In this document: piece after piece, positions 1 to 6,013 of the stretch | Layout: each line of letters begins with the position of its first letter | Position numbering within the stretch: the stretch's first letter is position 1 | From: RGIG6353 sp045535585 | GTDB lineage: Bacteria > Bacillota > Clostridia > Oscillospirales > SIG627 | NCBI GenBank assembly: GCA_045535585.1 | Contig: JAZSLY010000070.1 | Coordinates: 1-15,140, forward strand | Length of the DNA stretch: 15,140 bases | Reading direction: 5' to 3' | Program-made: the position numbers and the translations under genes | Notes under the pieces: model-generated | Told to the model about the DNA's origin: nothing | The model's database searches: none | The model's input: only the letters and a program-made list of their open reading frames with translations

Positions 1-1673
1 GTTGTTTTTACAAACTCACGGTCACGGATAATGATTTTTTTTAGTCGCTTATAGGAGGGTAATTTTGCAAGCCGTTCCCTTACCTTTTCGGTTACGTATT
101 TTTTCTTTCCTTCGTTGTCCGTTATGCCGAGAGAGGTGAGCTTTTCTTCGTTGAGATAGATTTGCGCCACGAGAGACGTCTCCTCTCCCTGAGCGTTCTC
201 TCCCGAATATACTACCACCTCTTCAACGGCAGGGATAGTTGCAATATAATTCTCAATTTCCTCGGGGTAAATATTCTTTCCGTTGGAAAGCACGATTACG
301 TTCTTTTTTCTGCCCGTTATAAATATCTGTCCGAGGTCGTTGATTTTTCCATAGTCGCCCGTTTTGAACCATTCGCCGTCAAAAGCCTCTGCCGTTGCTT
401 TTTCGTTTTTGTAATAGCCCTTCATAACGATAGGTCCTCTGACGTATATCTCACCTATTCCCTCTTCCGACGGAGAATCTATCTTAACCTCCACGTTAGG
501 CAGAGGGAGACCAACGGAGTGAACGTCATAGAACTCGTTTCTGTTTGCCGAAACGAGAGGAGAGCACTCGGTAATTCCATATCCTATAACCACGGGAATT
601 CCCACGGAGTCAAAGAATTCACCGATATCTCCCCGAAGAAGAGCGCCACCCGACAAGAGCATTTTCACCCTTCCGCCGAATGCATCGTGTACGGACTTGA
701 ACACCTTCTTTCTGATATCAATGCCAACCTTCAAAAGCGCGTTGGATACTGGTATCATTTTCTTTAATAATTCTGCTTTTCCGCTTCTCTCCGCTTCCTT
801 CCATATTCTGTCGTAGAATACCTCCAGATACCTTGGCACGAGGAAAATATAGTCGGGCTTGAATTCCTTCAAATTCATAGGCACAGTTCTTATGCTTTCG
901 TTGATGCATATGGTGGAGTGAGATTTCAAGCCGCCGAGTATATCGACAACCGATGCGTAGGTGTGGTGGTAAGGGAGTACGGATAGGCAGGTTCCTTCAA
1001 GCTTTGCAAGACTGAGACCGCCGTAAATCATTGTGGTGATATTACCTGACGTGAGCATAACGCCCTTTGCAACGTCGGTTGTGCCCGAGGTATACACAAG
1101 GAGCTTCAGGTCGTCTTTTTTTAATTCAATGCTATCGTACGCCGTTCTGTCGGCGCTCTTTCCGTAAGAGTATAAATCAAAAAGGTCGATATATCTGTCG
1201 TCGCTGAATTCCCTGCCCTTCTCTATGGGTGTCCAGGACTTGTAGCAAACGAATTTTCTGACCCGCGTCAATTTATCTTCGTTATTTTTAATGAAATCCT
1301 CAAACGCCTCGGAATAGAATATAACCTCGCTGTCGCTGGAGATGAGGACGTTTAGCATCTCGTCCTCGGGAAGCTCTCGGTCTACGGGAACTACCGTTGC
1401 TCTCGTAACAAGCAGGGAAAGATAAATATTCACCCATCTGTACGAGTTTTCACCCAGTATTGCCACGTGTCCTAAATCAAGGTCCTTATTCCTTATAGCG
1501 ATACCTAACGTGTCAACCTCGTCCTTAAACTCGGTATAGGAAACGTCTATTATTTTCTTTTCATATCTGTACCTGAATGCCGTCTTTTCTTCAAGGCAGA
1601 CGGTATATTCAAGGAGATGACGGATATTGTCAAAATCAATATTGTCGTAAAGGGGATACTTATTATTTTTCAT
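1..1673 (-). CDS. AMP-forming long-chain acyl-CoA synthetase (partial, C-terminus beyond window)
   Basis: Adenylate-forming enzyme expected to activate a fatty acid with ATP and transfer it to CoA in the cytoplasm. The reading frame runs open from an ATG at 1673 to the left edge, giving 557 visible residues. Family motifs lie in one frame: the P-loop-like YTSGTTDVAKG at about residues 194-204, the adenylate-binding GYGITE at 364-369, TGD at 438-440, and the hinge and C-terminal lid with GRKKNVIVLSNGKNIYP. The visible end reads REFVKTT, which in this family is usually followed by GKIKR with the catalytic lysine, so probably only a few residues are missing. The start is fixed by GAGGTG just upstream of MKNNKYP. 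It sits alone behind its own promoter and a large palindrome, so it is probably repressed by a dedicated regulator. Substrate chain length cannot be read from sequence. The family call is firm; the physiological role (scavenging exogenous fatty acid versus another acyl substrate) is inference. Confidence 0.93.
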   Translation of the reverse strand, partial: MKNNKYPLYDNIDFDNIRHLLEYTVCLEEKTAFRYRYEKKIIDVSYTEFKDEVDTLGIAIRNKDLDLGHVAILGENSYRWVNIYLSLLVTRATVVPVDRELPEDEMLNVLISSDSEVIFYSEAFEDFIKNNEDKLTRVRKFVCYKSWTPIEKGREFSDDRYIDLFDLYSYGKSADRTAYDSIELKKDDLKLLVYTSGTTDVAKGVMLTSGNITTMIYGGLSLAKLEGTCLSVLPYHHTYASVVDILGGLKSHSTICINESIRTVPMNLKEFKPDYIFLVPRYLEVFYDRIWKEAERSGKAELLKKMIPVSNALLKVGIDIRKKVFKSVHDAFGGRVKMLLSGGALLRGDIGEFFDSVGIPVVIGYGITECSPLVSANRNEFYDVHSVGLPLPNVEVKIDSPSEEGIGEIYVRGPIVMKGYYKNEKATAEAFDGEWFKTGDYGKINDLGQIFITGRKKNVIVLSNGKNIYPEEIENYIATIPAVEEVVVYSGENAQGEETSLVAQIYLNEEKLTSLGITDNEGKKKYVTEKVRERLAKLPSYKRLKKIIIRDREFVKT

Positions 1674-1697
1674 AAAACACCTCGTTTGTACAATCAA

Positions 1698-1724
1698 GTA
1701 ACATAGTTTCCGAAACTATGTTAC
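1698..1724. promoter_or_regulatory. Perfect 27-bp palindrome, probable repressor operator
   Basis: Arms GTAACATAGTTTC and GAAACTATGTTAC, 13 bp each, are separated by one base. The palindrome contains the -10 box of the acyl-CoA synthetase promoter (1718-1723) and extends over the expected transcription start. A dimeric repressor bound here would block RNA polymerase. The shape (long, near gapless, two-fold symmetric, with TTTC/GAAA at the centre) resembles operators of TetR-family regulators, several of which control fatty-acid genes and respond to acyl-CoA; the family assignment is inference. It has no T-tract, so it does not look like a terminator. Confidence 0.75.
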
Positions 1725-1746
1725 CACAAAATTGAATAGTTGTCAA
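1718..1746 (-). promoter_or_regulatory. SigA-type promoter of the acyl-CoA synthetase gene
   Basis: On the minus strand TTGACA (1741-1746) is followed after 17 bp by TAACAT (1718-1723), with TG one base before the -10 box (extended -10). The -35 box directly abuts the T-tract of the upstream gene's terminator, and the -10 box lies inside the 1698-1724 palindrome. Confidence 0.8.
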
Positions 1747-1776
1747 GAAAAAAATAAAAGGGCAACGCCCTTTTAT
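1747..1776 (-). terminator. Intrinsic terminator of the Ppx/GppA gene
   Basis: Perfect 10-bp inverted repeat ATAAAAGGGC / GCCCTTTTAT (1754-1763 and 1767-1776) with a 3-base loop, followed on the minus strand by a run of about seven T. It begins 8 bases after the stop codon of the Ppx/GppA gene and separates it from the acyl-CoA synthetase promoter. Confidence 0.88.
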
Positions 1777-1784
1777 CATTTGGT

Positions 1785-2684
1785 TTACGGCAATATTTTT
1801 TCGAGATACCCTTCCCTAACACCGCCAAAGCAAACGGTTATGCTTGGTGTGCCGATGAAATCGGTTATGCGCCACAGCGCGATTGCGGCAGGGCATATAG
1901 TAAGGGAGCGCCCCGGCACGAGCCTTTCCGCTTTTTCAAGAAAATCTGCATCGTTGGCGCTTTGAAGAACTGTTGCAAAATCCTCTCTTTTTAATACCCT
2001 GTTTTTGTCGTTACCGCTTCTTGCAACCTTCAATATTGCGCGTCCGCTACCACCGATAATGTAGAGAGGCAGTTGAGTGTTATAAAGAAACGAACAGGAG
2101 GTGAGACTTTTGTCTACAAGCTCTTCTATTTTCACTCTCTCCTCCTTCGTCGGCAGGTCGTTTTCCACAAGGGAGTCGAAAAGAGAAAGACAGCCGAAGG
2201 GCAGACTTATTATTTGAGGGTCGGTGCCGTTAGAAAACATAACCGCTTCTGTTGAGCCACCGCCCATATCTATCATAATTCCTTCTTTTGCGTCCTGCAA
2301 TTCGGGGTCGGAGAGAAGCCCTCTGAGGCTGCACATCGCTTCCTCTTCTCCCGAAAGGATTTCGATATCTATATTAAAATTTTTCCGTGCGCCGTCAATT
2401 ATCTCCTTTGCGTTGTCAACTCCACGGAGAGAAGCCGTAGCAAAGGCATAGATACTGTCACATAGGTTTTCCTCGGCAAAGGCGCAAAGCTTTCCGACGC
2501 AATCGAAAAGCGTTTCTTTTCCTTCGTTGCAAAGTAGTCGTTTTCCGTTTTCTTCAACTATTTTCGTAATTATTTTCGCTTTAAAGCCAAGGTGTCCCAC
2601 TACCTCTTTGCTTCTGTTTTTGCTTACCTTGAAAACGGTTGCCTTTATAGTATTGGAGCCAATGTCGATAACGCAAGCCTTCAT
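1785..2684 (-). CDS. Ppx/GppA-family phosphatase (short, catalytic part only)
   Basis: 299-residue protein of the exopolyphosphatase / guanosine pentaphosphatase family (ASKHA fold), which hydrolyses terminal phosphate from polyphosphate or pppGpp. The phosphate-1 motif DIGSNT is at residues 7-12, the acidic SGEEEA at 111-116, the phosphate-2 motif DMGGGSTEA at 139-147 and the glycine-rich GGSGRA at 211-216. The start at 2684 is preferred over an upstream ATG at 2732 because GAAAGGAC lies 6 bases before it and MKACVIDIGSNT is the typical family N-terminus; the extra 16 residues of the longer frame are not family-like. Length matches the roughly 300-residue two-domain form; the C-terminal HD-like half of E. 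coli Ppx/GppA is absent. The gene is divergent from sigK across 73 bases. Which substrate is used cannot be decided from sequence. Confidence 0.9.
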   Translation of the reverse strand: MKACVIDIGSNTIKATVFKVSKNRSKEVVGHLGFKAKIITKIVEENGKRLLCNEGKETLFDCVGKLCAFAEENLCDSIYAFATASLRGVDNAKEIIDGARKNFNIDIEILSGEEEAMCSLRGLLSDPELQDAKEGIMIDMGGGSTEAVMFSNGTDPQIISLPFGCLSLFDSLVENDLPTKEERVKIEELVDKSLTSCSFLYNTQLPLYIIGGSGRAILKVARSGNDKNRVLKREDFATVLQSANDADFLEKAERLVPGRSLTICPAAIALWRITDFIGTPSITVCFGGVREGYLEKILP

Positions 2685-2710
2685 AATTTTTGTCCTTTCA
2701 ATTTTTTTGG

Positions 2711-2737
2711 AAACAAAACGATTTTTTATCATATACT
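2711..2737 (+). promoter_or_regulatory. Candidate sporulation-type promoter of sigK
   Basis: CATATACT at 2730-2737 matches the SigE -10 consensus CATACAnT at all but one fixed position and is also close to the SigK -10 box CATAnnnTA. An AC doublet at 2713-2714 lies 15 bases upstream, where a SigK-type -35 element would fall; no good SigE -35 box is seen. SigE/SigK control of sigK is established in Bacillus subtilis; its presence here is inferred from the -10 box only. Confidence 0.35.
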
Positions 2738-2757
2738 GATAGAAAAGGGGGAAAAAT

Positions 2758-3462
2758 ATGTATAGCTACTATTTAATTGCTTCTTTTATAGCAAAGTTTG
2801 CATTTTTGTTTTTAAGGACTTCGGGTAACACGAGCTTTCCGCCTCCGCTAAGCACGAAGGAGGAAAAAGAGCTGTTTTTAAAGATGCAGGACGGTGACAG
2901 CGACGCAAGGAACGAGCTGATAGTAAGGAATTTAAGATTGGTAGCACACATCATAAAAAAATATTATACCAACTATGCCGACAGTGAGGACCTGATAAGC
3001 ATAGGCACAATAGGATTGATAAAAGGGATTGACACCTATAAGGTGTCCACGGGTACGAAATTCGCGACCTATGCGGGAAAGTGCATACAGAATGAAATAT
3101 TGATGCATTTCAGGTCGAATAAAAAGTTAGCTCTTGAAAGCTCTATTGACGAGACCATAGAATTTGACAAGGACGGAAATCCTCTGACGTACATAGATAT
3201 TATAAGTGTTGACGATAATATTATAGAGCAGATTGATTTAAAAAGTAAAAAGGAACTGATTGAATATGCGGTAGAGCATTTTCTTGACAAAAGAGAAAAG
3301 GCGATTATAAAGCTAAGATACGGACTGGCAGGAAATATGCCTATGACTCAAAGAGAGGTGGCAACGCGCCTTGGCATTTCACGCTCGTACGTGTCACGCA
3401 TAGAGAAATCGGCACTTGAAAAGATAGAAAAATATCTGACTGCACCAAAAAATTATATATAA
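2758..3462 (+). CDS. sigK: Sporulation sigma factor SigK with pro-sequence
   Basis: 234-residue sigma-70 family protein matching the mother-cell late sporulation sigma factor. Residues 1-20 are hydrophobic (IASFIAKFAFLFL) and are followed by FPPPLS at 27-32, closely resembling the Bacillus pro-SigK leader and its FPQPLS segment. Region 2 has RNLRLVAHIIKKY (58-70), DLISIGTIGLIKGIDTY (78-94), KFATYA (101-106) and NEILMHFRS (112-120). The region 4 helix-turn-helix is at about 197-218 with GISRSYVSRIEK. The reading frame is continuous, so it is not interrupted by a skin-like element. ATG at 2758 has AAAGGGGG just upstream. It is cotranscribed with a small helical protein 15 bases downstream. The pro-sequence implies processing by a SpoIVFB-type membrane protease, which is not encoded in this window. 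The SigK identity is strong; SigE, the closest relative, has a different leader. Confidence 0.92.
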   Translation: MYSYYLIASFIAKFAFLFLRTSGNTSFPPPLSTKEEKELFLKMQDGDSDARNELIVRNLRLVAHIIKKYYTNYADSEDLISIGTIGLIKGIDTYKVSTGTKFATYAGKCIQNEILMHFRSNKKLALESSIDETIEFDKDGNPLTYIDIISVDDNIIEQIDLKSKKELIEYAVEHFLDKREKAIIKLRYGLAGNMPMTQREVATRLGISRSYVSRIEKSALEKIEKYLTAPKNYI

Positions 3463-3477
3463 GTCAAAGGAGAAGAA

Positions 3478-3903
3478 ATGGAAAAGGATTTGAAGCTTTT
3501 ACAAAAGGTATACACGGGCACTAACATAGGAAGCGTGTCGCTAAACGCAATGCTCCCGGGAGTGAAAAGTCCGAGTATGAGACGCGCTATCATTACACAG
3601 ATTAACGAATATGACAAAATTAACAGCGATGCAAAAAGTGAAATATCAAACCTTGGCAAGAAGCCACAAAAGCCCGTGTGGGCGTCGGCGTGCGCGTCGA
3701 TGGAGGCGAAAACCAACGTGAAGATAAACGACTCTGCATCCCACGTGGCAGAGGTAATAATAAAGGGCTCTAATATGGGAATTATCAATATCACGAAGGA
3801 GATAAATAAATCCCATTTCTGCAAGCCCTCCACCTACAATCTTGCAAGACGGCTTTTGAAGACCGAGGAGCAGAACGTAGAAAGGCTGAAGGAATATCTT
3901 TAA
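3478..3903 (+). CDS. Conserved-looking small helical protein downstream of sigK, function unknown
   Basis: 141 residues, no signal peptide and no membrane segment. I do not recognise a named family with confidence. The sequence is almost wholly amphipathic helix, with segments at about 3-14, 33-58, 68-112 and 118-141. The segment ASHVAEVIIKGSNMGIINITKEIN near residues 87-110 and the acidic C-terminal TEEQNVERLKEYL recall four-helix-bundle, ferritin-like proteins, but a full metal-binding E/H set is not evident. The start has AAAGGAG 6-7 bases upstream and follows the sigK stop by 15 bases, so the two genes probably form an operon ended by the hairpin at 3909. A role in the mother cell during sporulation is inference from position only. 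Confidence 0.75.
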   Translation: MEKDLKLLQKVYTGTNIGSVSLNAMLPGVKSPSMRRAIITQINEYDKINSDAKSEISNLGKKPQKPVWASACASMEAKTNVKINDSASHVAEVIIKGSNMGIINITKEINKSHFCKPSTYNLARRLLKTEEQNVERLKEYL

Positions 3904-3908
3904 GAGTC

Positions 3909-3957
3909 AGGGGTTGTAAAAAACTCTACCGAGTTTTTTTACAACCCCTTTTATTTT
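3909..3957 (+). terminator. Terminator of the sigK operon
   Basis: Long hairpin: GGGGTTGTAAAAAACTC (3910-3926) pairs with GAGTTTTTTTACAACCCC (3931-3948) with one bulged base and a 4-base loop, followed by TTTTATTTT. It starts 6 bases after the stop codon. The minus-strand side has no T-tract after the stem, so it terminates the plus strand best. Confidence 0.88.
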
Positions 3958-3958
3958 G

Positions 3959-4018
3959 ATGCGCAGAGGTACCCTTTAAAGAGTGAATTCTTAAAATGGA
4001 TGAATAATATCTGCGCAT
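3959..4018. repeat. Interrupted inverted repeat in the 3' region of the foldase gene
   Basis: ATGCGCAGA (3959-3967) is repeated in inverted orientation as TCTGCGCAT (4010-4018), 42 bases apart. A second possible pair, GAGGTA (3966-3971) with TACCTC (4024-4029), overlaps the first arm, so the two pairings exclude each other. There is no T-tract. It could be a 3' UTR structure of the minus-strand foldase mRNA or chance. Confidence 0.4.
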
Positions 4019-4031
4019 ATCTTTACCTCGC

Positions 4032-5021
4032 TTATTTAACGGTATTTGGAGCAATATGCTTGTATTCTTCGGAGTAGTCCACCTCAATCGTGTCAATTCT
4101 CTCGGTGATGATATCGCTGAAAATCTGATTGTAGACAACGTCGCGAAGCTCGGGTAAATCCTCGGGCTCAATGGGGAGACGCTGAATTACGTGGTAGCCG
4201 TCGGGGGTCTTTACAAGGTCGGAAATCTCGCCAACCTCAAGGGACTTGCAGGCGTCGGCAAACGCTTCGCTCATCTCGCCGTCGGTGAAATAATAGCCGT
4301 AGCTCGGCATAGCAACGTCGTCACTGTATTCCTTAACAAGAGCGTCGAAATCGTCGGCATTTCTTGATTTTTCAAGAATTTCGTTTATCCTTGCGTTGTA
4401 GTCCTCGTCACTCATAGTGGTGTTGGGATAGATGAGAATGTGCTTGGCGTGGATATAGTTGTCTTCAAGGTATTCAAGCATCTCCTCCTCGGACATATTG
4501 CGTGTTCCTTTTTCACCGAAATAGTAGTCGAAGAGGGTTTCGTAAAGGTCGTAGCCCTGAAGAATGTATTCGTAAAGCTCTTCGGTGAGGTGGAATTGCT
4601 CCATACCCTTTTTATATTCGGACGCCGACATCGAAGCCTTGAATTCCGAAATCTCGCCGCGCACCTTTTCAATATTGGGCGCAACTCCGTTTTCCTCGGC
4701 AATAGAGCGAATGGAATATACTTCAACGAGAGTATTCTTTACGTTGTCCTTCAATATTTCGGCACGCTTGGGATATTCGTCCCAAACGCTGTCGTTACCG
4801 CCGTCAAGGTCGGATTTTTCGTTGAGGTAATAATATCTGTACTCGGCAAAGGAAATTTTGTTGTCACCGATGGTCATAATCCATTCGGGAACAACCTTCT
4901 CCTTGTTTATCACAATATATCCGTCGGTTTCAAAATCCTTGTTTTCTACCACATCCGCGCAGGAAGAAAGAAGGAAAAGAAACATTGACAGCAAAAGAAT
5001 AGTCACTATTTGTTTTTTCAT
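4032..5021 (-). CDS. PrsA-like parvulin peptidyl-prolyl isomerase lipoprotein
   Basis: 329-residue exported foldase. A type II signal peptide of MKK, a hydrophobic core and lipobox LSSC puts the lipidated cysteine at residue 21, so it is anchored to the outer face of the cytoplasmic membrane. Residues about 50-185 form the SurA/PrsA-type helical chaperone part. A PpiC rotamase domain spans about 191-283, from HAKHILI through FDALVKEYSDD and YGYYFTDGEM to GYHVIQRL. It should help fold secreted and wall-associated proteins emerging from the Sec translocon. AGAGGTG lies 4 bases before the ATG, and a near-consensus promoter precedes it. It is transcribed alone, convergent to the sigK operon. PrsA is the best comparison, but clostridial genomes carry several paralogues, so no gene symbol is given. 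Confidence 0.9.
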   Translation of the reverse strand: MKKQIVTILLLSMFLFLLSSCADVVENKDFETDGYIVINKEKVVPEWIMTIGDNKISFAEYRYYYLNEKSDLDGGNDSVWDEYPKRAEILKDNVKNTLVEVYSIRSIAEENGVAPNIEKVRGEISEFKASMSASEYKKGMEQFHLTEELYEYILQGYDLYETLFDYYFGEKGTRNMSEEEMLEYLEDNYIHAKHILIYPNTTMSDEDYNARINEILEKSRNADDFDALVKEYSDDVAMPSYGYYFTDGEMSEAFADACKSLEVGEISDLVKTPDGYHVIQRLPIEPEDLPELRDVVYNQIFSDIITERIDTIEVDYSEEYKHIAPNTVK

Positions 5022-5048
5022 AATACACCTCTATAATTTTATGTTTTA

Positions 5049-5077
5049 ATAATACCACAAAATTATTTCTTTATCAA
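5049..5077 (-). promoter_or_regulatory. SigA-type promoter of the foldase gene
   Basis: Minus strand: TTGATA (5072-5077), 17-bp spacer, TATTAT (5049-5054), with TGG immediately before the -10 box (extended -10). A small inverted repeat GTAATTT/AAATTAC (5078-5084 and 5091-5097) lies just upstream of the -35 box; the region is so AT-rich that this may be chance. Confidence 0.82.
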
Positions 5078-5170
5078 GTAATTTATTTAAAAATTACGAT
5101 TTGTTAAAATTTTGTGATAAAACGGGTTTTAAAAATCAAATTTACTCTTCCAAATTTTTAAAAATTGTAT

Positions 5171-5176
5171 TATAAT
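5171..5176 (+). promoter_or_regulatory. Candidate -10 box for the TPR/DUF4037 operon
   Basis: A perfect TATAAT lies 12 bases before the GAGGTGAG ribosome binding site of the TPR gene. Only a weak -35 (TTCCAA, 5148-5153, 17-bp spacer) is visible. If used, the 5' leader would be very short. Confidence 0.5.
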
Positions 5177-5194
5177 CTTCTTGAGGTGAGAATT

Positions 5195-6013
5195 GTGGAT
5201 AAGGATTTTGAAATTACGGGTCTTGATTTTGAATGTACCTCTTGTAAAAAGATAAACAACGAGGCGAGACGGATTCCCGTCGCCCGTGTGATAGAAAAGC
5301 TGGATTCGTTTTTCACTCATAACGACCTTGAAGGAGCAGAAAGGCTTCTTGACTATTGGCGTGGTGAGGCGGTGTCCCTTGGCGACAAATTTGGAGAAGT
5401 GTCAATAGTTAACGAAATGCTTGGCCTTACTCGCAGAATGGGCAAAAAGGAAAAGGGTATTTCGGCGATTGAGCGCGCTCTTGAGCTGCTTTCTGCCACG
5501 GGAAACGAAAAGACGATTTCGGGCGCTACTATATTGTTGAACGCCGCCACTACCGCTAAAGCCTTCGGCGACCCCGAAAGAGCGCTTCTCCTATATCAAA
5601 GAACGCTTGCGATATATGAAAGTGAAGGGCTTGACAAAAACGACGGCAGGTACAGCGCTTTTTATAATAATTTAGCAACCACGCTCGTTGACATCAAGCG
5701 ATACGAGGAAGCGAAAGACGCCTATGAGAAGGCGCTGAAAATCACCGCACTCTCCCCTGCCACTATTCTTGACGGCGCAATAACGAACGTTAATATGGCG
5801 CATCTATTTGAGGCGTGGCACGGGTTGGAAGCAAAAGAAATAACCGAGGTGCTTGAAAAAGCGCAAGTAATACTCAATAGTGACGACGTGGAAAGGAACG
5901 CATACTACGCCTTCGTATGTGAAAAGTGTGCGCCGTCCTTTGATTATTACGGATATTTCTTCTTTGCAGAGGAGCTGAAAGAAAGGGCAAAGAGCATATA
6001 TGAAGGGGCTTGA
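5195..6013 (+). CDS. TPR-repeat protein with two CxxC motifs, partner of a DUF4037 protein
   Basis: 272 residues from a GTG start at 5195. This start is preferred to the upstream ATG at 5165 because GAGGTGAG (5183-5190) sits 4 bases before the GTG and the ATG would lie upstream of the -10 box. Cytoplasmic, no signal peptide. Helical TPR-like repeats run through about residues 85-210, most clearly AERALELL-type segments, then PERALLLYQRTLAIYE and YEEAKDAYEKALKI. A CTSC motif is at residues 14-17 and a CEKC motif at 242-245, one near each end, which together could make a zinc or redox site; that is inference. TPR superhelices usually bind protein partners. Its last 14 bases overlap the DUF4037 gene, suggesting translational coupling and a joint function. 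The biochemical role is unknown. Confidence 0.85.
   Translation: MDKDFEITGLDFECTSCKKINNEARRIPVARVIEKLDSFFTHNDLEGAERLLDYWRGEAVSLGDKFGEVSIVNEMLGLTRRMGKKEKGISAIERALELLSATGNEKTISGATILLNAATTAKAFGDPERALLLYQRTLAIYESEGLDKNDGRYSAFYNNLATTLVDIKRYEEAKDAYEKALKITALSPATILDGAITNVNMAHLFEAWHGLEAKEITEVLEKAQVILNSDDVERNAYYAFVCEKCAPSFDYYGYFFFAEELKERAKSIYEGA

Noticed and set aside
162..767. Plus-strand open frame of 201 residues
   Set aside because: It is antisense to the acyl-CoA synthetase, whose family motifs are clear in the minus frame; the plus product shows no motif, ribosome binding site or plausible composition.
1698..1724. Palindrome as a transcription terminator
   Set aside because: No T-tract on either side, and it overlaps the -10 box rather than a gene end.
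2685..2732. Longer N-terminus of the Ppx/GppA protein starting at 2732
   Set aside because: The extra 16 residues are unlike the family, and a good ribosome binding site precedes the ATG at 2684.
2758..3462. Skin-like element inside sigK
   Set aside because: The sigK frame is continuous from leader to region 4; no recombinase or attachment site is present.
4440..4988. Plus-strand open frame of 182 residues
   Set aside because: Antisense to the foldase gene, without a ribosome binding site or recognisable domain; the minus strand has a signal peptide and PpiC domain.
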